60,733 nucleotides of DNA, taken from NCBI GenBank assembly GCA_020060235.1, contig JAGVAO010000191.1:1-60733 (forward strand). The letters run 5' to 3'. This DNA comes from Anaerolineales bacterium. GTDB lineage: Bacteria; Chloroflexota; Anaerolineae; Anaerolineales; Villigracilaceae. Each line of letters starts with the position of its first letter. Position 1 is the stretch's first letter. The position numbers and the translations under genes were made by a program. Under the pieces are notes generated by a model. That model ran no database searches and was not told the origin of the DNA. It was given only the letters and a program-made list of their open reading frames with translations. This document shows positions 23,933 to 32,732 of the stretch, piece after piece.

Positions 23933-25195
23933 ATGCCGCGACACCAGGATGTAAAAAAAGTTGTCCTTGCCTATTCAGGCGGTCTCGATACTTCGGTCAT
24001 CGTGCCCTGGCTCAAAGAAAACTACGGTTGTGAAGTTGTCTGCTTTTGCGCCGATGTCGGCCAGGCCGAGGAACTGGACGGGCTGGAAGAAAAAGCCCTC
24101 GCCAGCGGCGCCAGCCAGTATTTCGTCCGCGACCTGCGCGAGGAGTTTGTGCGCGATTACGTCATTCCGGTGCTGAAAGCGGGGGCGGTCTATGAGCGCA
24201 AGTACCTGCTCGGCACCTCGATGGCCCGCCCGCTGATTGCCAAGCACATGGTCGATGTTGCCCACGAAGTCGGCGCGGATGCCATCGCCCACGGCGCGAC
24301 CGGCAAAGGCAACGACCAGGTGCGCTTCGAACTGACCACCATGGCCCTCGACCCGCGCCTGAAAATCATCGCCCCCTGGCGCGAATGGGACATCCGCTCG
24401 CGCGAAGATGCCATCAACTACGCCCAGAAATACAATATCCCGGTGACGGCTACCGTCAAATCCATTTATAGCCGCGACCGCAACCTGTGGCACCTTTCGC
24501 ACGAGGGCGGCCTGCTCGAAGACCCCTGGAACGAACCGGAAGAGAGCATGTACCTGCTCAGTGCTTCGCCTGAAAACGCTCCCGACGAACCTGCTTATGT
24601 CGAAATTCAATTTGCATCCGGCAACCCGGTGGCGGTTGATGGACAGAAAATGTCCCCGGCTGAATTGCTTTCGTACCTGAATAACATCGGTGGTGCGCAC
24701 GGCATTGGTCGGGTGGACCTGGTCGAAGGCCGCCTGGTCGGGATGAAATCGCACGGCGTTTACGAAACCCCCGGCGGAACCATCCTGCTGGCCGCCCACC
24801 GCGAACTCGAATCGCTCGTGCTGGACAAAGAAACCATCGCCTACAAAGACACCGTCGCTATCAAGTATGCCGAACTGGTCTATAACGGCATGTGGTTTGC
24901 CCCCCTGCGCGAATCGCTGGCGGCCTTTGTCGATAGCACCCAAGGTCCCGTGACCGGAACCGTGCGCCTGAAACTGTACAAAGGCAACATCATCACCGCC
25001 GGGCGCAAGAGCAAATTCAGCCTGTATCGCGAAGATTTCGCCACCTTTGGGCAGGAAGATGTCTACGACCAGTCCGACGCCGAGGGCTTCATCCGCCTGT
25101 ATGGCCTGTCGCTCAAAGTCCGCGCCCTGAACGGGCTGCCCGTCTCGGGTCTCGAAATGCCCCAGCCGGATTACTCGCGCTTTAAACGGGATTAA
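23933..25195 (+). CDS. argG: argininosuccinate synthase
   Basis: 420 aa from ATG 23933, with AGGAG (23921-23925) seven bases upstream; an in-frame ATG at 23903 lies in the terminator U-tract and is rejected. It joins citrulline and aspartate with ATP. The N-terminal P-loop-like motif is [15 protein letters not shown]; further blocks are [31 protein letters not shown] and [14 protein letters not shown]. First gene of the rightward operon, followed by argH and the lysW cluster; expression probably controlled by the leader attenuator. Confidence 0.96.
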   Translation: MPRHQDVKKVVLAYSGGLDTSVIVPWLKENYGCEVVCFCADVGQAEELDGLEEKALASGASQYFVRDLREEFVRDYVIPVLKAGAVYERKYLLGTSMARPLIAKHMVDVAHEVGADAIAHGATGKGNDQVRFELTTMALDPRLKIIAPWREWDIRSREDAINYAQKYNIPVTATVKSIYSRDRNLWHLSHEGGLLEDPWNEPEESMYLLSASPENAPDEPAYVEIQFASGNPVAVDGQKMSPAELLSYLNNIGGAHGIGRVDLVEGRLVGMKSHGVYETPGGTILLAAHRELESLVLDKETIAYKDTVAIKYAELVYNGMWFAPLRESLAAFVDSTQGPVTGTVRLKLYKGNIITAGRKSKFSLYREDFATFGQEDVYDQSDAEGFIRLYGLSLKVRALNGLPVSGLEMPQPDYSRFKRD

Positions 25196-25202
25196 ACCCT
25201 GT

Positions 25203-25243
25203 CTCGCGCCAAGACGCAAAGGGCGCAAAGAAAACCTCGGCGA
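25203..25243. repeat. CGCAAAG-family repeat, half copy
   Basis: GCGCCAAGACGCAAAGGGCGCAAAG resembles one arm of the palindromes at 34264-34331 and 57721-57783. Only one arm is seen here, directly after the argG stop and before another repeat. Confidence 0.65.
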
Positions 25244-25246
25244 TTC

Positions 25247-25335
25247 TGTCATTTCGAAGGAGCCGTGTAGCGGCGACTGAGAAATCCTGATAGCAAGAAT
25301 TAAGATTTCTCGCCGCAAAGCGGCTCGAAATGACA
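25247..25335. repeat. TGTCATTTCGA-family palindromic repeat
   Basis: It opens TGTCATTTCGAAGGAGCC and closes CGGCTCGAAATGACA, with GAGAAATC and GATTTCTCG inner arms. It lies between argG and argH. Further copies are at 26745, 29072, 44403 and 59390. Confidence 0.9.
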
Positions 25336-25366
25336 AAACAGGGTCTTTGCGTGAAAAAGGATAAAA

Positions 25367-26740
25367 ATGTCACTCTGGAGCGGCCGTTTTCACGGCAAAC
25401 TCGACCCACAAGCCTGGCAACTGAACGCCTCGCTGCCCTTCGACCAGCGCATGGCCGCGCAGGATGTGCGTGGCAGCATCGCCTGGGCGGGCGCGATTTT
25501 TGGCGCTGGCGTCTTGACCGAGGCGGAACACCAAACCCTTGTTTCGGGGTTAAACCGAATTGCGGATGAGTTTGCCCAAAACACCTTTACCTTCGACGAA
25601 TCCGACGAAGACATCCACTCTGCCGTCGAACGCCGCCTGAAGGAACTGGTCGGGCCGGTTGGCGGAAAACTGCATACCGGGCGCAGCCGCAACGACCAGG
25701 TCGCCACCGATTTTCGCCTGTGGCTGCTCGACCATATCCCCGCCCTGCACGCCGCCCTGCGCGACCTGCAAAGCGCCCTGCTCGAGCGCGCCGAAACCGA
25801 TTTTGGCTTGTTGATGCCCGGCTACACTCATCTTCAGCGCGCCCAGCCCATCCTGCTCTCGCATTGGTGGCTCTCGCACTTCTGGGCGCTCCAGCGCGAT
25901 GTTGAACGCTTGGAAGATTTGACAGGGCGGGTCGCCGTGTTGCCGCTTGGCTGCGGCGCCCTGGCCGGTACGCCCTTCAACATTGACCGGGATAAACTGG
26001 CCGCCGCGCTGGGTTTCCTCAGCCCCAGCCCCAACAGCCTGGATGCTGTTTCCGACCGCGATTTCGCCGCTGAGTTTTTATTTGTGGCGGCGATGACTGG
26101 TACGCACCTGAGTCGTTTTTCAGAGAATATGGTCTTGTTCACCACTGCCGAATTTGGCTTTTTTGAACTCTCTGACGCCTACGCCACCGGCTCGAGCCTG
26201 ATGCCGCAAAAGAAAAACCCTGACATGTTCGAACTTGGGCGCGGCAAAGCCGGAACCCTGCTCGGCCTGCTCACCGGCCTGATGGCAACCCTCAAGGGTC
26301 TGCCCTCGACCTATGACAAAGACTTGCAGGAAGACAAACCAGCCGTCTTCGCCGCTTTCGACATCCTGACCGGGCTGCTGCCGGTGCTGGCAAATGCCAT
26401 CCGTACCTTGACGGTTCACCCCGAACAAATGCAGGCCGTGCTCGACCCGGCCATGCTCGCCACCGACCTGGCCGATTACCTGGTCGGGAAAGGCGTCCCG
26501 TTCCGCGAAGCGCACGAGGCTGCCGGGAAAGCCGTCGCAGCCGCCGCTGAGTCCGGGACGAGTATCGAGGCCCTGCCGTTGGAAACCTACCAGTCCCTGC
26601 ACCCCGGCTTCGGGTTGGACGTCTATTCCGTCTTCGATGCGCAAAAAAGCGTCAGCCGCCGAAAATCTCTTGGCGGCACCGCGCCCGATGCGGTGAAAGT
26701 CCAGATTGAAAAAGCAAAAGAAGTAATTGGTAATTGGTAA
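25367..26740 (+). CDS. argH: argininosuccinate lyase
   Basis: 457 aa. It cleaves argininosuccinate to arginine and fumarate. It starts SLWSGRFHGKLDPQ; the catalytic signature GSSLMPQKKNPDMFELGRGK is intact, as are TGRSRNDQVATDFRLWL and PGYTHLQRAQP. AAGGA lies eight bases before the ATG. The last codons (ending VIGNW) run into an AATTGGTAATTGGTAA repeat, so the C-terminus has probably been shaped by repeat insertion. It is in the argG operon upstream of lysW. Confidence 0.96.
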   Translation: MSLWSGRFHGKLDPQAWQLNASLPFDQRMAAQDVRGSIAWAGAIFGAGVLTEAEHQTLVSGLNRIADEFAQNTFTFDESDEDIHSAVERRLKELVGPVGGKLHTGRSRNDQVATDFRLWLLDHIPALHAALRDLQSALLERAETDFGLLMPGYTHLQRAQPILLSHWWLSHFWALQRDVERLEDLTGRVAVLPLGCGALAGTPFNIDRDKLAAALGFLSPSPNSLDAVSDRDFAAEFLFVAAMTGTHLSRFSENMVLFTTAEFGFFELSDAYATGSSLMPQKKNPDMFELGRGKAGTLLGLLTGLMATLKGLPSTYDKDLQEDKPAVFAAFDILTGLLPVLANAIRTLTVHPEQMQAVLDPAMLATDLADYLVGKGVPFREAHEAAGKAVAAAAESGTSIEALPLETYQSLHPGFGLDVYSVFDAQKSVSRRKSLGGTAPDAVKVQIEKAKEVIGNW

Positions 26741-26744
26741 CGTT

Positions 26745-26817
26745 TGTCATTTCGAACCGCGCAGCGGTGAGAAATCTTTGCCAGACTTAAGATTTCTCGC
26801 TGTCGCTCGAAATGACA
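26745..26817. repeat. TGTCATTTCGA-family repeat nested in an AATTGGTAA/TTACCAA inverted pair
   Basis: The core opens TGTCATTTCGAACCGCGCAG and closes GTCGCTCGAAATGACA with GAGAAATC/GATTTCTC arms. Outside it, AATTGGTAATTGGTAA (26725-26740, the end of argH) faces CTAATTACCAACTACCAA (about 26852-26869), an outer inverted repeat of another type. Confidence 0.85.
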
Positions 26818-26890
26818 AACATTGCCAAAAGCCAATCACCAATTATCGCTCACTAATTACCAACTACCAACACCCAAAAGGAGAAACCCC

Positions 26891-27058
26891 ATGAAAACTA
26901 CCTGCCCTGAATGCGAAGCCGAGATTACCCTGGCCGCAAACGCCGAAGTCAACGAAATCATCGTCTGCCCCGATTGCGGCGTAGACCTTGAAATCACCTC
27001 GCTCGACCCGGCCACCCTCGAACTGGCCCCGATGGAAGAAGAAGACTGGGGCGAGTAA
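26891..27058 (+). CDS. lysW: LysW amino-group carrier protein
   Basis: 55 aa from ATG 26891, with AAAGGAG upstream; the in-frame ATG at 26822 is in repeat sequence. It is a small acidic zinc-ribbon protein: [10 protein letters not shown] and [10 protein letters not shown] supply two CxxC knuckles. The C-terminus EEEDWGE carries the conserved EDWGE tail, whose last Glu is the attachment point for aminoadipate (or glutamate) during lysine (or arginine) synthesis. Its stop overlaps the next ATG by one base (TAATG), so translation is coupled to the second lysX. Confidence 0.95.
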   Translation: MKTTCPECEAEITLAANAEVNEIIVCPDCGVDLEITSLDPATLELAPMEEEDWGE

Positions 27059-27933
27059 TGAACGGACGCTTAAGGATTGGCGTGCTGTTCTCGCGCGTGA
27101 GGGTCGAAGAGAAGTGGATTTTCGCGGCCCTCGAATCGCGCGGCATTGATTATGACCGCCTCGACGACCGCAAGATACAGTTCAACCTGGATGACCCGTC
27201 GCCCTGGCGGCAGTATGACGCCATCCTTGAACGCAGTATCAGCTACACCGCCGGCCTGAACGCCCTGCGGATTCTGAACGCCTGGGGCATCCCGACGGTC
27301 AACACGGCGCGGGTTTCTGAAACCTGCGGCGATAAACTGGCGACCAGCGCGGCCCTGGCCAGCGCCGGGCTGCCCCAGCCGGAAACCCACATCGCCTTCT
27401 CGCCCGAAGCGGCCATCGAGACCATCGAGCGCATGGGCTACCCGGTCGTGCTTAAGCCGGTGGTCGGCTCGTGGGGTCGGCTGCTGGCCAAAATCAACGA
27501 TCGTGATGCCGCCGAAGCCGTGCTGGAACACAAGGATATGCTTGGCTCGGTTCAGCACTCGGTCTACTACATCCAGGAATACATCCGCAAGCCGGGCCGC
27601 GACATCCGCGCTTTTGTGGCTGGTGACCGCACTGTAACGGCCATTTACCGTCGCTCGGAGCACTGGATTACCAACACGGCCCGCGGTGGCGAGGGCGAGA
27701 TGTGTCCCATCACCCCCGAACTGGACGAATTGTGCGTGCGCGCGGCCCAGGCGGTCGGCGGCGGTGTGCTGGCCGTGGACGTGCTCGAACACCCCGACCG
27801 CGGCTACCTGATTAATGAAATCAACCACACGATGGAATTTCACTCCCTGATGCCCACCACCGGCGTGGATATCCCCGGCATGATTGTGGATTACACCGCC
27901 GAAGTGGCGCGTGGAAAGGTGTCTGTTCTATGA
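27058..27933 (+). CDS. second LysX/ArgX-type ATP-grasp ligase acting on LysW
   Basis: 291 aa, same family as the gene at 17951-18790, with [71 protein letters not shown] and [13 protein letters not shown]. It differs from its paralogue after the shared NHTMEF block ([11 protein letters not shown] versus [11 protein letters not shown]) and in the N-terminal domain. It is translationally coupled to lysW and downstream of argG-argH. It may attach glutamate to LysW for ornithine/arginine synthesis (ArgX), or be a second LysX. The substrate cannot be decided from sequence alone. Confidence 0.85.
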   Translation: MNGRLRIGVLFSRVRVEEKWIFAALESRGIDYDRLDDRKIQFNLDDPSPWRQYDAILERSISYTAGLNALRILNAWGIPTVNTARVSETCGDKLATSAALASAGLPQPETHIAFSPEAAIETIERMGYPVVLKPVVGSWGRLLAKINDRDAAEAVLEHKDMLGSVQHSVYYIQEYIRKPGRDIRAFVAGDRTVTAIYRRSEHWITNTARGGEGEMCPITPELDELCVRAAQAVGGGVLAVDVLEHPDRGYLINEINHTMEFHSLMPTTGVDIPGMIVDYTAEVARGKVSVL

Positions 27934-28964
27934 TTCGAGCCGGAATTATCGGCGGGTCGGGCTATGCGGGCGGCGAACTCATTCGCCTGTTGACCGGCCA
28001 CCCCGAAACTGAAATAATTTACGCGACCTCGCGCGCCAAAATGGGTGAGTATTTCTACCAGTCGCACCCCAACCTGCGCAAGCAGACCGCGCTGACTTTT
28101 GTCTCGCCCGAAGAAGCCAGCGAGGTGGATGTCCTGTTCCTGGCGACTCCGCACGGACAGGCCCAGAAGGAAATCGAAAAGTATGCCGCGCTGGCGGGCA
28201 AAATCGTCGACCTTTCGGCAGATTTCCGCTTAAATGACGCGGCGGCTTACGAAAAGTGGTATGGCGAAGCCCACAAAGCTCCCGAATGGCTGACGAAATT
28301 CGTCTACGGCTTGCCTGAAATCCGCCGCGAGGAACTCAAAACCGCGACCTACGCCAGCGGCGTGGGCTGCAACGCCACCGCCACCAACCTGGCGCTCTTG
28401 CCGCTGGTCAAGGCCGGATTAATCGACCCGCAACAAAACATCTTTGTCGAACTCAAGGTCGGCTCTTCGGAGGGCGGCGCGGCGGGCAATCCCGGCTCAC
28501 ACCACCCGGAGCGCAGCGGCGTTATCCGCACCTTTTCGCCCTTCGGCCACCGCCACACTGCCGAAGTCATCCAGGAACTTGGCCTGCCCAACGTCACCCT
28601 GACGATGACCTCGGTCGACCTGGTGCGCGGCGCGCTGGCGACGGCGCACGCTTTTGTCAAACCGGATGTGGCCAACAAGGATTTGTGGAAAGCCTACCGC
28701 GCCCTGGCGAACGATAATCCGTTCATTCGCGTGGTCAAGGAACAGCGCGGCATTTACCGCGTACCCGAACCCAAAATCCTGGCCGGTTCCAACTACGCCG
28801 ACATCAGTTTCGACCTCGATTTCGAGACCGGACACGTCGTCGCCATCTGCGCCATCGACAACCTGATGAAAGGCGCGGCGGGGACGGCTGTCCAGGCGAT
28901 GAATTTGATGTTTGGGTTTGAGGAGACGCTGGGGTTGGAATTTCCGGGGTTGCACCCCATTTAG
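27930..28964 (+). CDS. lysY: LysW-aminoadipyl/glutamyl 6(5)-phosphate reductase (LysY/ArgC)
   Basis: 344 aa. The NADPH-binding motif [18 protein letters not shown] is at the N-terminus; the catalytic cysteine is in [38 protein letters not shown] is the family substrate loop. It reduces the acyl phosphate on the LysW-bound substrate to the semialdehyde. ATGA overlap with the preceding ligase gene indicates tight coupling. With no other argC in the window, it may serve both lysine and arginine. Confidence 0.92.
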   Translation: MIRAGIIGGSGYAGGELIRLLTGHPETEIIYATSRAKMGEYFYQSHPNLRKQTALTFVSPEEASEVDVLFLATPHGQAQKEIEKYAALAGKIVDLSADFRLNDAAAYEKWYGEAHKAPEWLTKFVYGLPEIRREELKTATYASGVGCNATATNLALLPLVKAGLIDPQQNIFVELKVGSSEGGAAGNPGSHHPERSGVIRTFSPFGHRHTAEVIQELGLPNVTLTMTSVDLVRGALATAHAFVKPDVANKDLWKAYRALANDNPFIRVVKEQRGIYRVPEPKILAGSNYADISFDLDFETGHVVAICAIDNLMKGAAGTAVQAMNLMFGFEETLGLEFPGLHPI

Positions 28965-28976
28965 CGTTAACCACGA

Positions 28977-29009
28977 TGGTCGAGTAGCCCGCAGGGCGTA
29001 TCGAGACCA
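28977..29009. repeat. TGGTCGAGTAG-family repeat
   Basis: TGGTCGAGTAGCCCG and GGGCGTATCGAGACCA form a short complete hairpin just after lysY. The 340-base gap to lysZ (28965-29304) contains nothing but this, the repeat at 29072-29192 and the inverted sister at 29236-29280. Confidence 0.85.
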
Positions 29010-29071
29010 CTACTACTGCCAGATTTCTCTACCGGACAAAATGTGCTGAATCGTAATTCAATACTTATGCT

Positions 29072-29192
29072 TGTCATCCCTGGCACCGCCCGCCAGGGCA
29101 GGTGTTCGAGCCACGCAGCGGAGAGAAATCTGGCACGCATTGAGGAAGATTTCTACCCTGCGGGCACGATGTCGCTGTCGCTCGAAATGACA
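29072..29192. repeat. TGTCATTTCGA-family repeat, long variant
   Basis: It opens TGTCATCCCTGGC and closes GTCGCTCGAAATGACA, with GAGAGAAATCT and AAGATTTCT arms and an extra CCTGGCACCGCCCGCCAGGG hairpin inserted in the left arm. It is the longest of the five copies in the window. Confidence 0.8.
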
Positions 29193-29235
29193 AACCATCA
29201 TGAAATTTGTCCAATAGATTATTGCCAGATAAAAA

Positions 29236-29280
29236 TGGTCTCGATAAGCCCCTCAAACTGCATTCGGGACTACTCGACCA
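29236..29280. repeat. TGGTCGAGTAG-family repeat, inverted copy
   Basis: TGGTCTCGATAAGCCC through GGGACTACTCGACCA, in opposite orientation to the copy at 28977-29009. The two bracket the TGTCATTTCGA repeat. Confidence 0.82.
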
Positions 29281-29304
29281 ACTTGAATTAAAAAGGTATT
29301 TTTT

Positions 29305-30120
29305 ATGTCATCAACAATCACTGTCGTAAAACTCGGCGGCACCGAGGGAGTGGATTTTTCCGCTATCTGCCAGGACGCCGCCAAATTGCTCGCCGAAGGC
29401 CAGCGCCTGGTGCTGGTGCATGGCGGCTCGGCGGAGGCGAACGCCCTCGGCGAAGCGCTCGGCACGCCGCCCCATTTCATCACCTCGCCGTCCGGTTACA
29501 CCTCGCGCTACACCGACCGCGGGACGCTCGAAGTTTTCTGCATGGCGGTCAACGGCAAGGTCAATACCCTGTTGGTCGAACAACTGCAAAAGCTGGGAGT
29601 CAACGCCCTCGGCCTGAGCGGCTTGGATGGGAAACTGCTGCTCGCCAACCGCAAGGAATCGATCCAATCGATTGAGAATGGCAAGCGCAAGATTATCCGC
29701 GACGATTACACCGGCAAAATCGAATCGGTCAATGCCGACCTGCTCCACCTGCTGCTGGATGCGGGCTACTTGCCGGTGGTTGCCCCGGTGGCTTGCAGCC
29801 AGAACGGCGAAGCCCTCAACGTCGATGCCGACCGGGCCGCCGCGATGGTAGCGGGCGCGCTCAAGGCCGAAAACCTGCTGCTGCTGACCGCCGTCCCCGG
29901 CCTGATGCGCAAATTCCCCGATGAAAGCACGCTGATTAAATCCATTCCGCAGGCCAAACTCGACGAAGCCATCCAGTTCGCTGAAGGCCGCATGAAGAAA
30001 AAAGTCCTCGGGTCGCAGGAAGCCCTGCAGGGCGGCGTCAAACGCGTTATCATCGCCGACGGCCGGGTCGAGAATCCCATTTCGAATGCGCTCTCCGGCA
30101 ATGGAACGGTGATGGAGTAG
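29305..30120 (+). CDS. lysZ: LysW-aminoadipate/glutamate kinase (LysZ/ArgB)
   Basis: 271 aa, amino-acid kinase family. It phosphorylates the side-chain carboxylate of the LysW-linked amino acid. Motifs: VVKLGGTEGVDF at the N-terminus, LVLVHGGSAEANALGEALG, VPGLMRKFPDESTLI, and ALQGGVKRVIIADGR with C-terminal nucleotide contacts. Typical length. It stands alone after a 340-base repeat-filled gap, with AAAAAGG upstream, but on the same strand and in pathway order. Confidence 0.92.
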   Translation: MSSTITVVKLGGTEGVDFSAICQDAAKLLAEGQRLVLVHGGSAEANALGEALGTPPHFITSPSGYTSRYTDRGTLEVFCMAVNGKVNTLLVEQLQKLGVNALGLSGLDGKLLLANRKESIQSIENGKRKIIRDDYTGKIESVNADLLHLLLDAGYLPVVAPVACSQNGEALNVDADRAAAMVAGALKAENLLLLTAVPGLMRKFPDESTLIKSIPQAKLDEAIQFAEGRMKKKVLGSQEALQGGVKRVIIADGRVENPISNALSGNGTVME

Positions 30121-30126
30121 AAAAAA

Positions 30127-30206
30127 ATGCAGAATGCAGAATGATGAATGCAGAATAAAATTCATTGATCTTGAAAATTCTGCACTCTGACTTCTGACTT
30201 CTGCAT
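30127..30206. repeat. GCAGAATG-family palindromic repeat
   Basis: ATGCAGAATGCAGAATGATG at the left pairs imperfectly with ATTCTGCACTC..TTCTGCAT at the right around an AAAATTCATTGATC centre. It lies directly upstream of a four-helix-bundle gene whose own 3' end carries another piece of the same family (30482-30500). A third copy is inside mutL (47794-47876). Confidence 0.85.
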
Positions 30207-30224
30207 TATCCTTTGGAGTTTCTC

Positions 30225-30512
30225 ATGGCTGACAAACCCACTCCTGACTTGAAAGTCCGCACAAAAGCGTTTGCACTACGAATTATCCGGTTATACCAAA
30301 ATTTACCCAAAACCGGTGAAGCGCAGGTAATTGGAAAGCAAGTTTTGCGGAGTGGAACATCGGTTGGCGCTCAGTATCGTGAAGCTTGTCGCGCCAAATC
30401 GCAGGCAGATTTCATCAACAAGGTGGAAGGTTCACTGCAAGAAATCGATGAAACTGCTTATTGGCTCGAACTCCTTGTCGAAATTCATCATTCTGCATTG
30501 GACTTGCTATGA
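30225..30512 (+). CDS. four-helix-bundle protein (23S rRNA intervening-sequence protein family)
   Basis: 95 aa from ATG 30225, with GGAG upstream. Blocks LKVRTKAFALRIIRLYQNLP, GKQVLRSGTSVGAQYREA, and KVEGSLQEIDETAYWLELL are characteristic of the IVS/S23 four-helix-bundle family (also the fold of DGR accessory protein Avd). Function unknown; such genes are often found inside rRNA insertions or scattered in repeats. It interrupts lysZ-lysJ and overlaps lysJ by ATGA. Its last codons (VEIHHSALDLL) are encoded by a GCAGAATG-family repeat fragment. Confidence 0.87.
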   Translation: MADKPTPDLKVRTKAFALRIIRLYQNLPKTGEAQVIGKQVLRSGTSVGAQYREACRAKSQADFINKVEGSLQEIDETAYWLELLVEIHHSALDLL

Positions 30513-31669
30513 ATATTATCGAAATCGAATCAAAACACACCTCTGGTCTGTACGGCAAACAACCCATCATCTTCGTCCGCGGACAGGGTGCATCGCTCTT
30601 TGACATCGACGGTGTCGAGTACATCGACTGCAACTCCGGGCACGGCGTCGCCAACCTCGGCCATGCCCACCCGAAGGTCGCCGCCGCGATTGCTGACCAG
30701 GCGGGCAAACTCATTACCCTGTTCGAAACCTTCTACAACGACCAGCGCGCCGCCCTGATGGGCAAAATGGGCAACCTTGTGCCGGGCCTCGACCGGGTCT
30801 TCTTCTGCAACTCCGGCACCGAGTCGAACGAAGCCGCCATCAAATTCGCGCGGCTTTCCACCGGGCGCAGCCAGATTGTGGCCGCCATGCGCGGATTTCA
30901 CGGTCGTACCCTCGGCGCGCTTTCGGCCACCCACAACAAGAAATATCGCGAAGGCTTCGAGCCGCTCGTGCCAGGCTTCAGCCACGTTCCGTTTAACAAC
31001 ATCGAAGCCCTCGAAAAAGCCATTACTGAGGAAACTGCCGCCTTCCTGGTCGAAGTCGTCCAGGGCGAGGGCGGCGTTTACGCGGCGGATATGGCCTACA
31101 TGCAGGCCGCCCGCCGGATTTGTGACGAAAAAGGTGCGCTGTTGATTGTGGACGAAGTACAAAGCGGATTCGGACGCACCGGCAAGCTGTTTGCCGTGCA
31201 ACATACCGGAGTCCAGCCTGATATGTTGTGCTGCGCGAAGTCGCTGGCGGGCGGGGTGCCGATGGGGGCGGTTTTGCTTGCGTCGACGGTTCAAAACCTG
31301 GCCCCCGGCACGCACGGCTCGACCTTTGGCGGTAATCCGCTCTCGTGCGCTGCCGCTGTCGCCGCGCTGACCGCCATCGAGGAAGAAGACCTGCCCGGAC
31401 AGGCCGCCGCCAAAGGCGACTACCTGATGAAGAAACTGCGCGAACTCGATTCGCCGCTCATCCGCGAAGTGCGCGGACTGGGACTGATGGTCGGCATCGA
31501 ACTCAAGCAAAAGGTCATGCCCTACGTGCGCGCTTTGCAGGACGAGAAAATCCTGGCTCTCAATGCCGGCCTCACCACCATCCGCTTGCTGCCGCCGCTG
31601 GTCATCACTTACGAGCAACTCGATAAGGTGGTCGAGGCAATTGGCAAGGTGCTGGCGAATGGCGAATAA
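30509..31669 (+). CDS. lysJ: LysW-semialdehyde aminotransferase (LysJ/ArgD)
   Basis: 386 aa from ATG 30509, overlapping the preceding stop by ATGA. Class III PLP aminotransferase: NSGHGVANLGHAHPKV, FCNSGTESNEAAIKFARL, IVDEVQSGFGRTGKLFA, and the PLP lysine in CCAKSLAGGVPMGA. It transfers an amino group from glutamate to the LysW-bound semialdehyde. Acetylornithine-type aminotransferase is the same family; the LysW setting points to LysJ, perhaps serving arginine too. The start has only a weak RBS, within the upstream four-helix gene. Confidence 0.92.
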   Translation: MNIIEIESKHTSGLYGKQPIIFVRGQGASLFDIDGVEYIDCNSGHGVANLGHAHPKVAAAIADQAGKLITLFETFYNDQRAALMGKMGNLVPGLDRVFFCNSGTESNEAAIKFARLSTGRSQIVAAMRGFHGRTLGALSATHNKKYREGFEPLVPGFSHVPFNNIEALEKAITEETAAFLVEVVQGEGGVYAADMAYMQAARRICDEKGALLIVDEVQSGFGRTGKLFAVQHTGVQPDMLCCAKSLAGGVPMGAVLLASTVQNLAPGTHGSTFGGNPLSCAAAVAALTAIEEEDLPGQAAAKGDYLMKKLRELDSPLIREVRGLGLMVGIELKQKVMPYVRALQDEKILALNAGLTTIRLLPPLVITYEQLDKVVEAIGKVLANGE

Positions 31670-32711
31670 GCTCCCCGAAACCCTGCACGGACTGGTCTCG
31701 CACTTCAGCCCCTCCGGGCAGGAGGAAGAAGCAGTCGATTGGCTGGTGGCGCGGATGAAAGCCCTCGGCGCGGACGAGGCTTTCCGCGACGAGGCGGGCA
31801 ATGCGGTTGGCCTGTGGGGCAACGGGCCGAAGCAAGTACTCCTGCTCGGGCACATTGATACCGTCCCCGGCGAGATAAAAGTGGAGCAAGTTAATAACTT
31901 GCTTTACGGGCGCGGAACGGTGGATGCCAAAGGCCCGCTAGCCTGTTTCGTCGATGGCGCGGCTTCGGTTGGGGCGGTGGAGGGCTGGCAAATTGTGGTG
32001 ATTGGGGCGGTTGGCGAGGAAAAAGATTCGGATGGGGCTCGATTTTTGGTGGACAAATATCGTCCGGACTTCCTGGTGGTTGGCGAACCCAATCGCTGGG
32101 ACAGGATGGCGCTTGGCTACAAGGGCTCGGCCTGGGCGAATGTCACTGTCCGCGCTGAACAGTTCCACACAGCCCATGCCGGGGCCTCGGCCTGCGAAAC
32201 GGCCGTCGAGACCTGGCTGGCGGTCAAGGCTTTTGGTGATTCATTTAACGAGGGGCGGCAGAAGGTTTTCGAGCAGTTGCTGCTATCGTTACGGGGGATG
32301 GAATCGGGAAGCGACGGCCTGGAGCAGTGGGCGCGCCTGAGCATCGGGGCGCGCCTGCCGGTCGATTTGCCGCCGGATGCGTGGTACGAGCGCCTGCGCG
32401 AGGTGGCGGTTGGGGCGCGGGTCGAACCCGTCGGATACCCGATTCCGGCCTGGGCCTGCGAGAAAAATTCGGCGTTGGTGCGGGCTTTCTTAAACGGGAT
32501 TCGGGCTGCGGGGGGCACGCCCGGATTCGTCTACAAAACGGGAACCGCCGATTTGAACGTCGTTGCCCCGGTTTGGCGGTGTCCGTCCCTCGTTTATGGC
32601 CCCGGAGATTCCGCCCTTGACCATACGCCGAACGAGCATATCGATTTGGGGGAGTACGCAAAGGCTGTGGACGTGCTGGCGGGGGCGCTGAGATATTTGA
32701 CTGCAAAATAA
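31659..32711 (+). CDS. lysK: LysW-lysine/ornithine hydrolase LysK (M20 family)
   Basis: 350 aa from ATG 31659, overlapping the lysJ end by 11 bases. It is a zinc/cobalt carboxypeptidase of the M20 (ArgE/DapE) family: metal ligands in LLGHIDTVPGEI, GRGTVDAKGPLACF, the EE pair in AVGEEKDSDGARF, and VGEPNRWDRMALGYKGSAW. It releases lysine (or ornithine) from LysW. Last gene of the rightward operon; the next gene is convergent 21 bases away and no clear terminator is visible. Confidence 0.92.
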   Translation: MANKLPETLHGLVSHFSPSGQEEEAVDWLVARMKALGADEAFRDEAGNAVGLWGNGPKQVLLLGHIDTVPGEIKVEQVNNLLYGRGTVDAKGPLACFVDGAASVGAVEGWQIVVIGAVGEEKDSDGARFLVDKYRPDFLVVGEPNRWDRMALGYKGSAWANVTVRAEQFHTAHAGASACETAVETWLAVKAFGDSFNEGRQKVFEQLLLSLRGMESGSDGLEQWARLSIGARLPVDLPPDAWYERLREVAVGARVEPVGYPIPAWACEKNSALVRAFLNGIRAAGGTPGFVYKTGTADLNVVAPVWRCPSLVYGPGDSALDHTPNEHIDLGEYAKAVDVLAGALRYLTAK

Positions 32712-32732
32712 TCGAACAGCAACGATTTTTCG

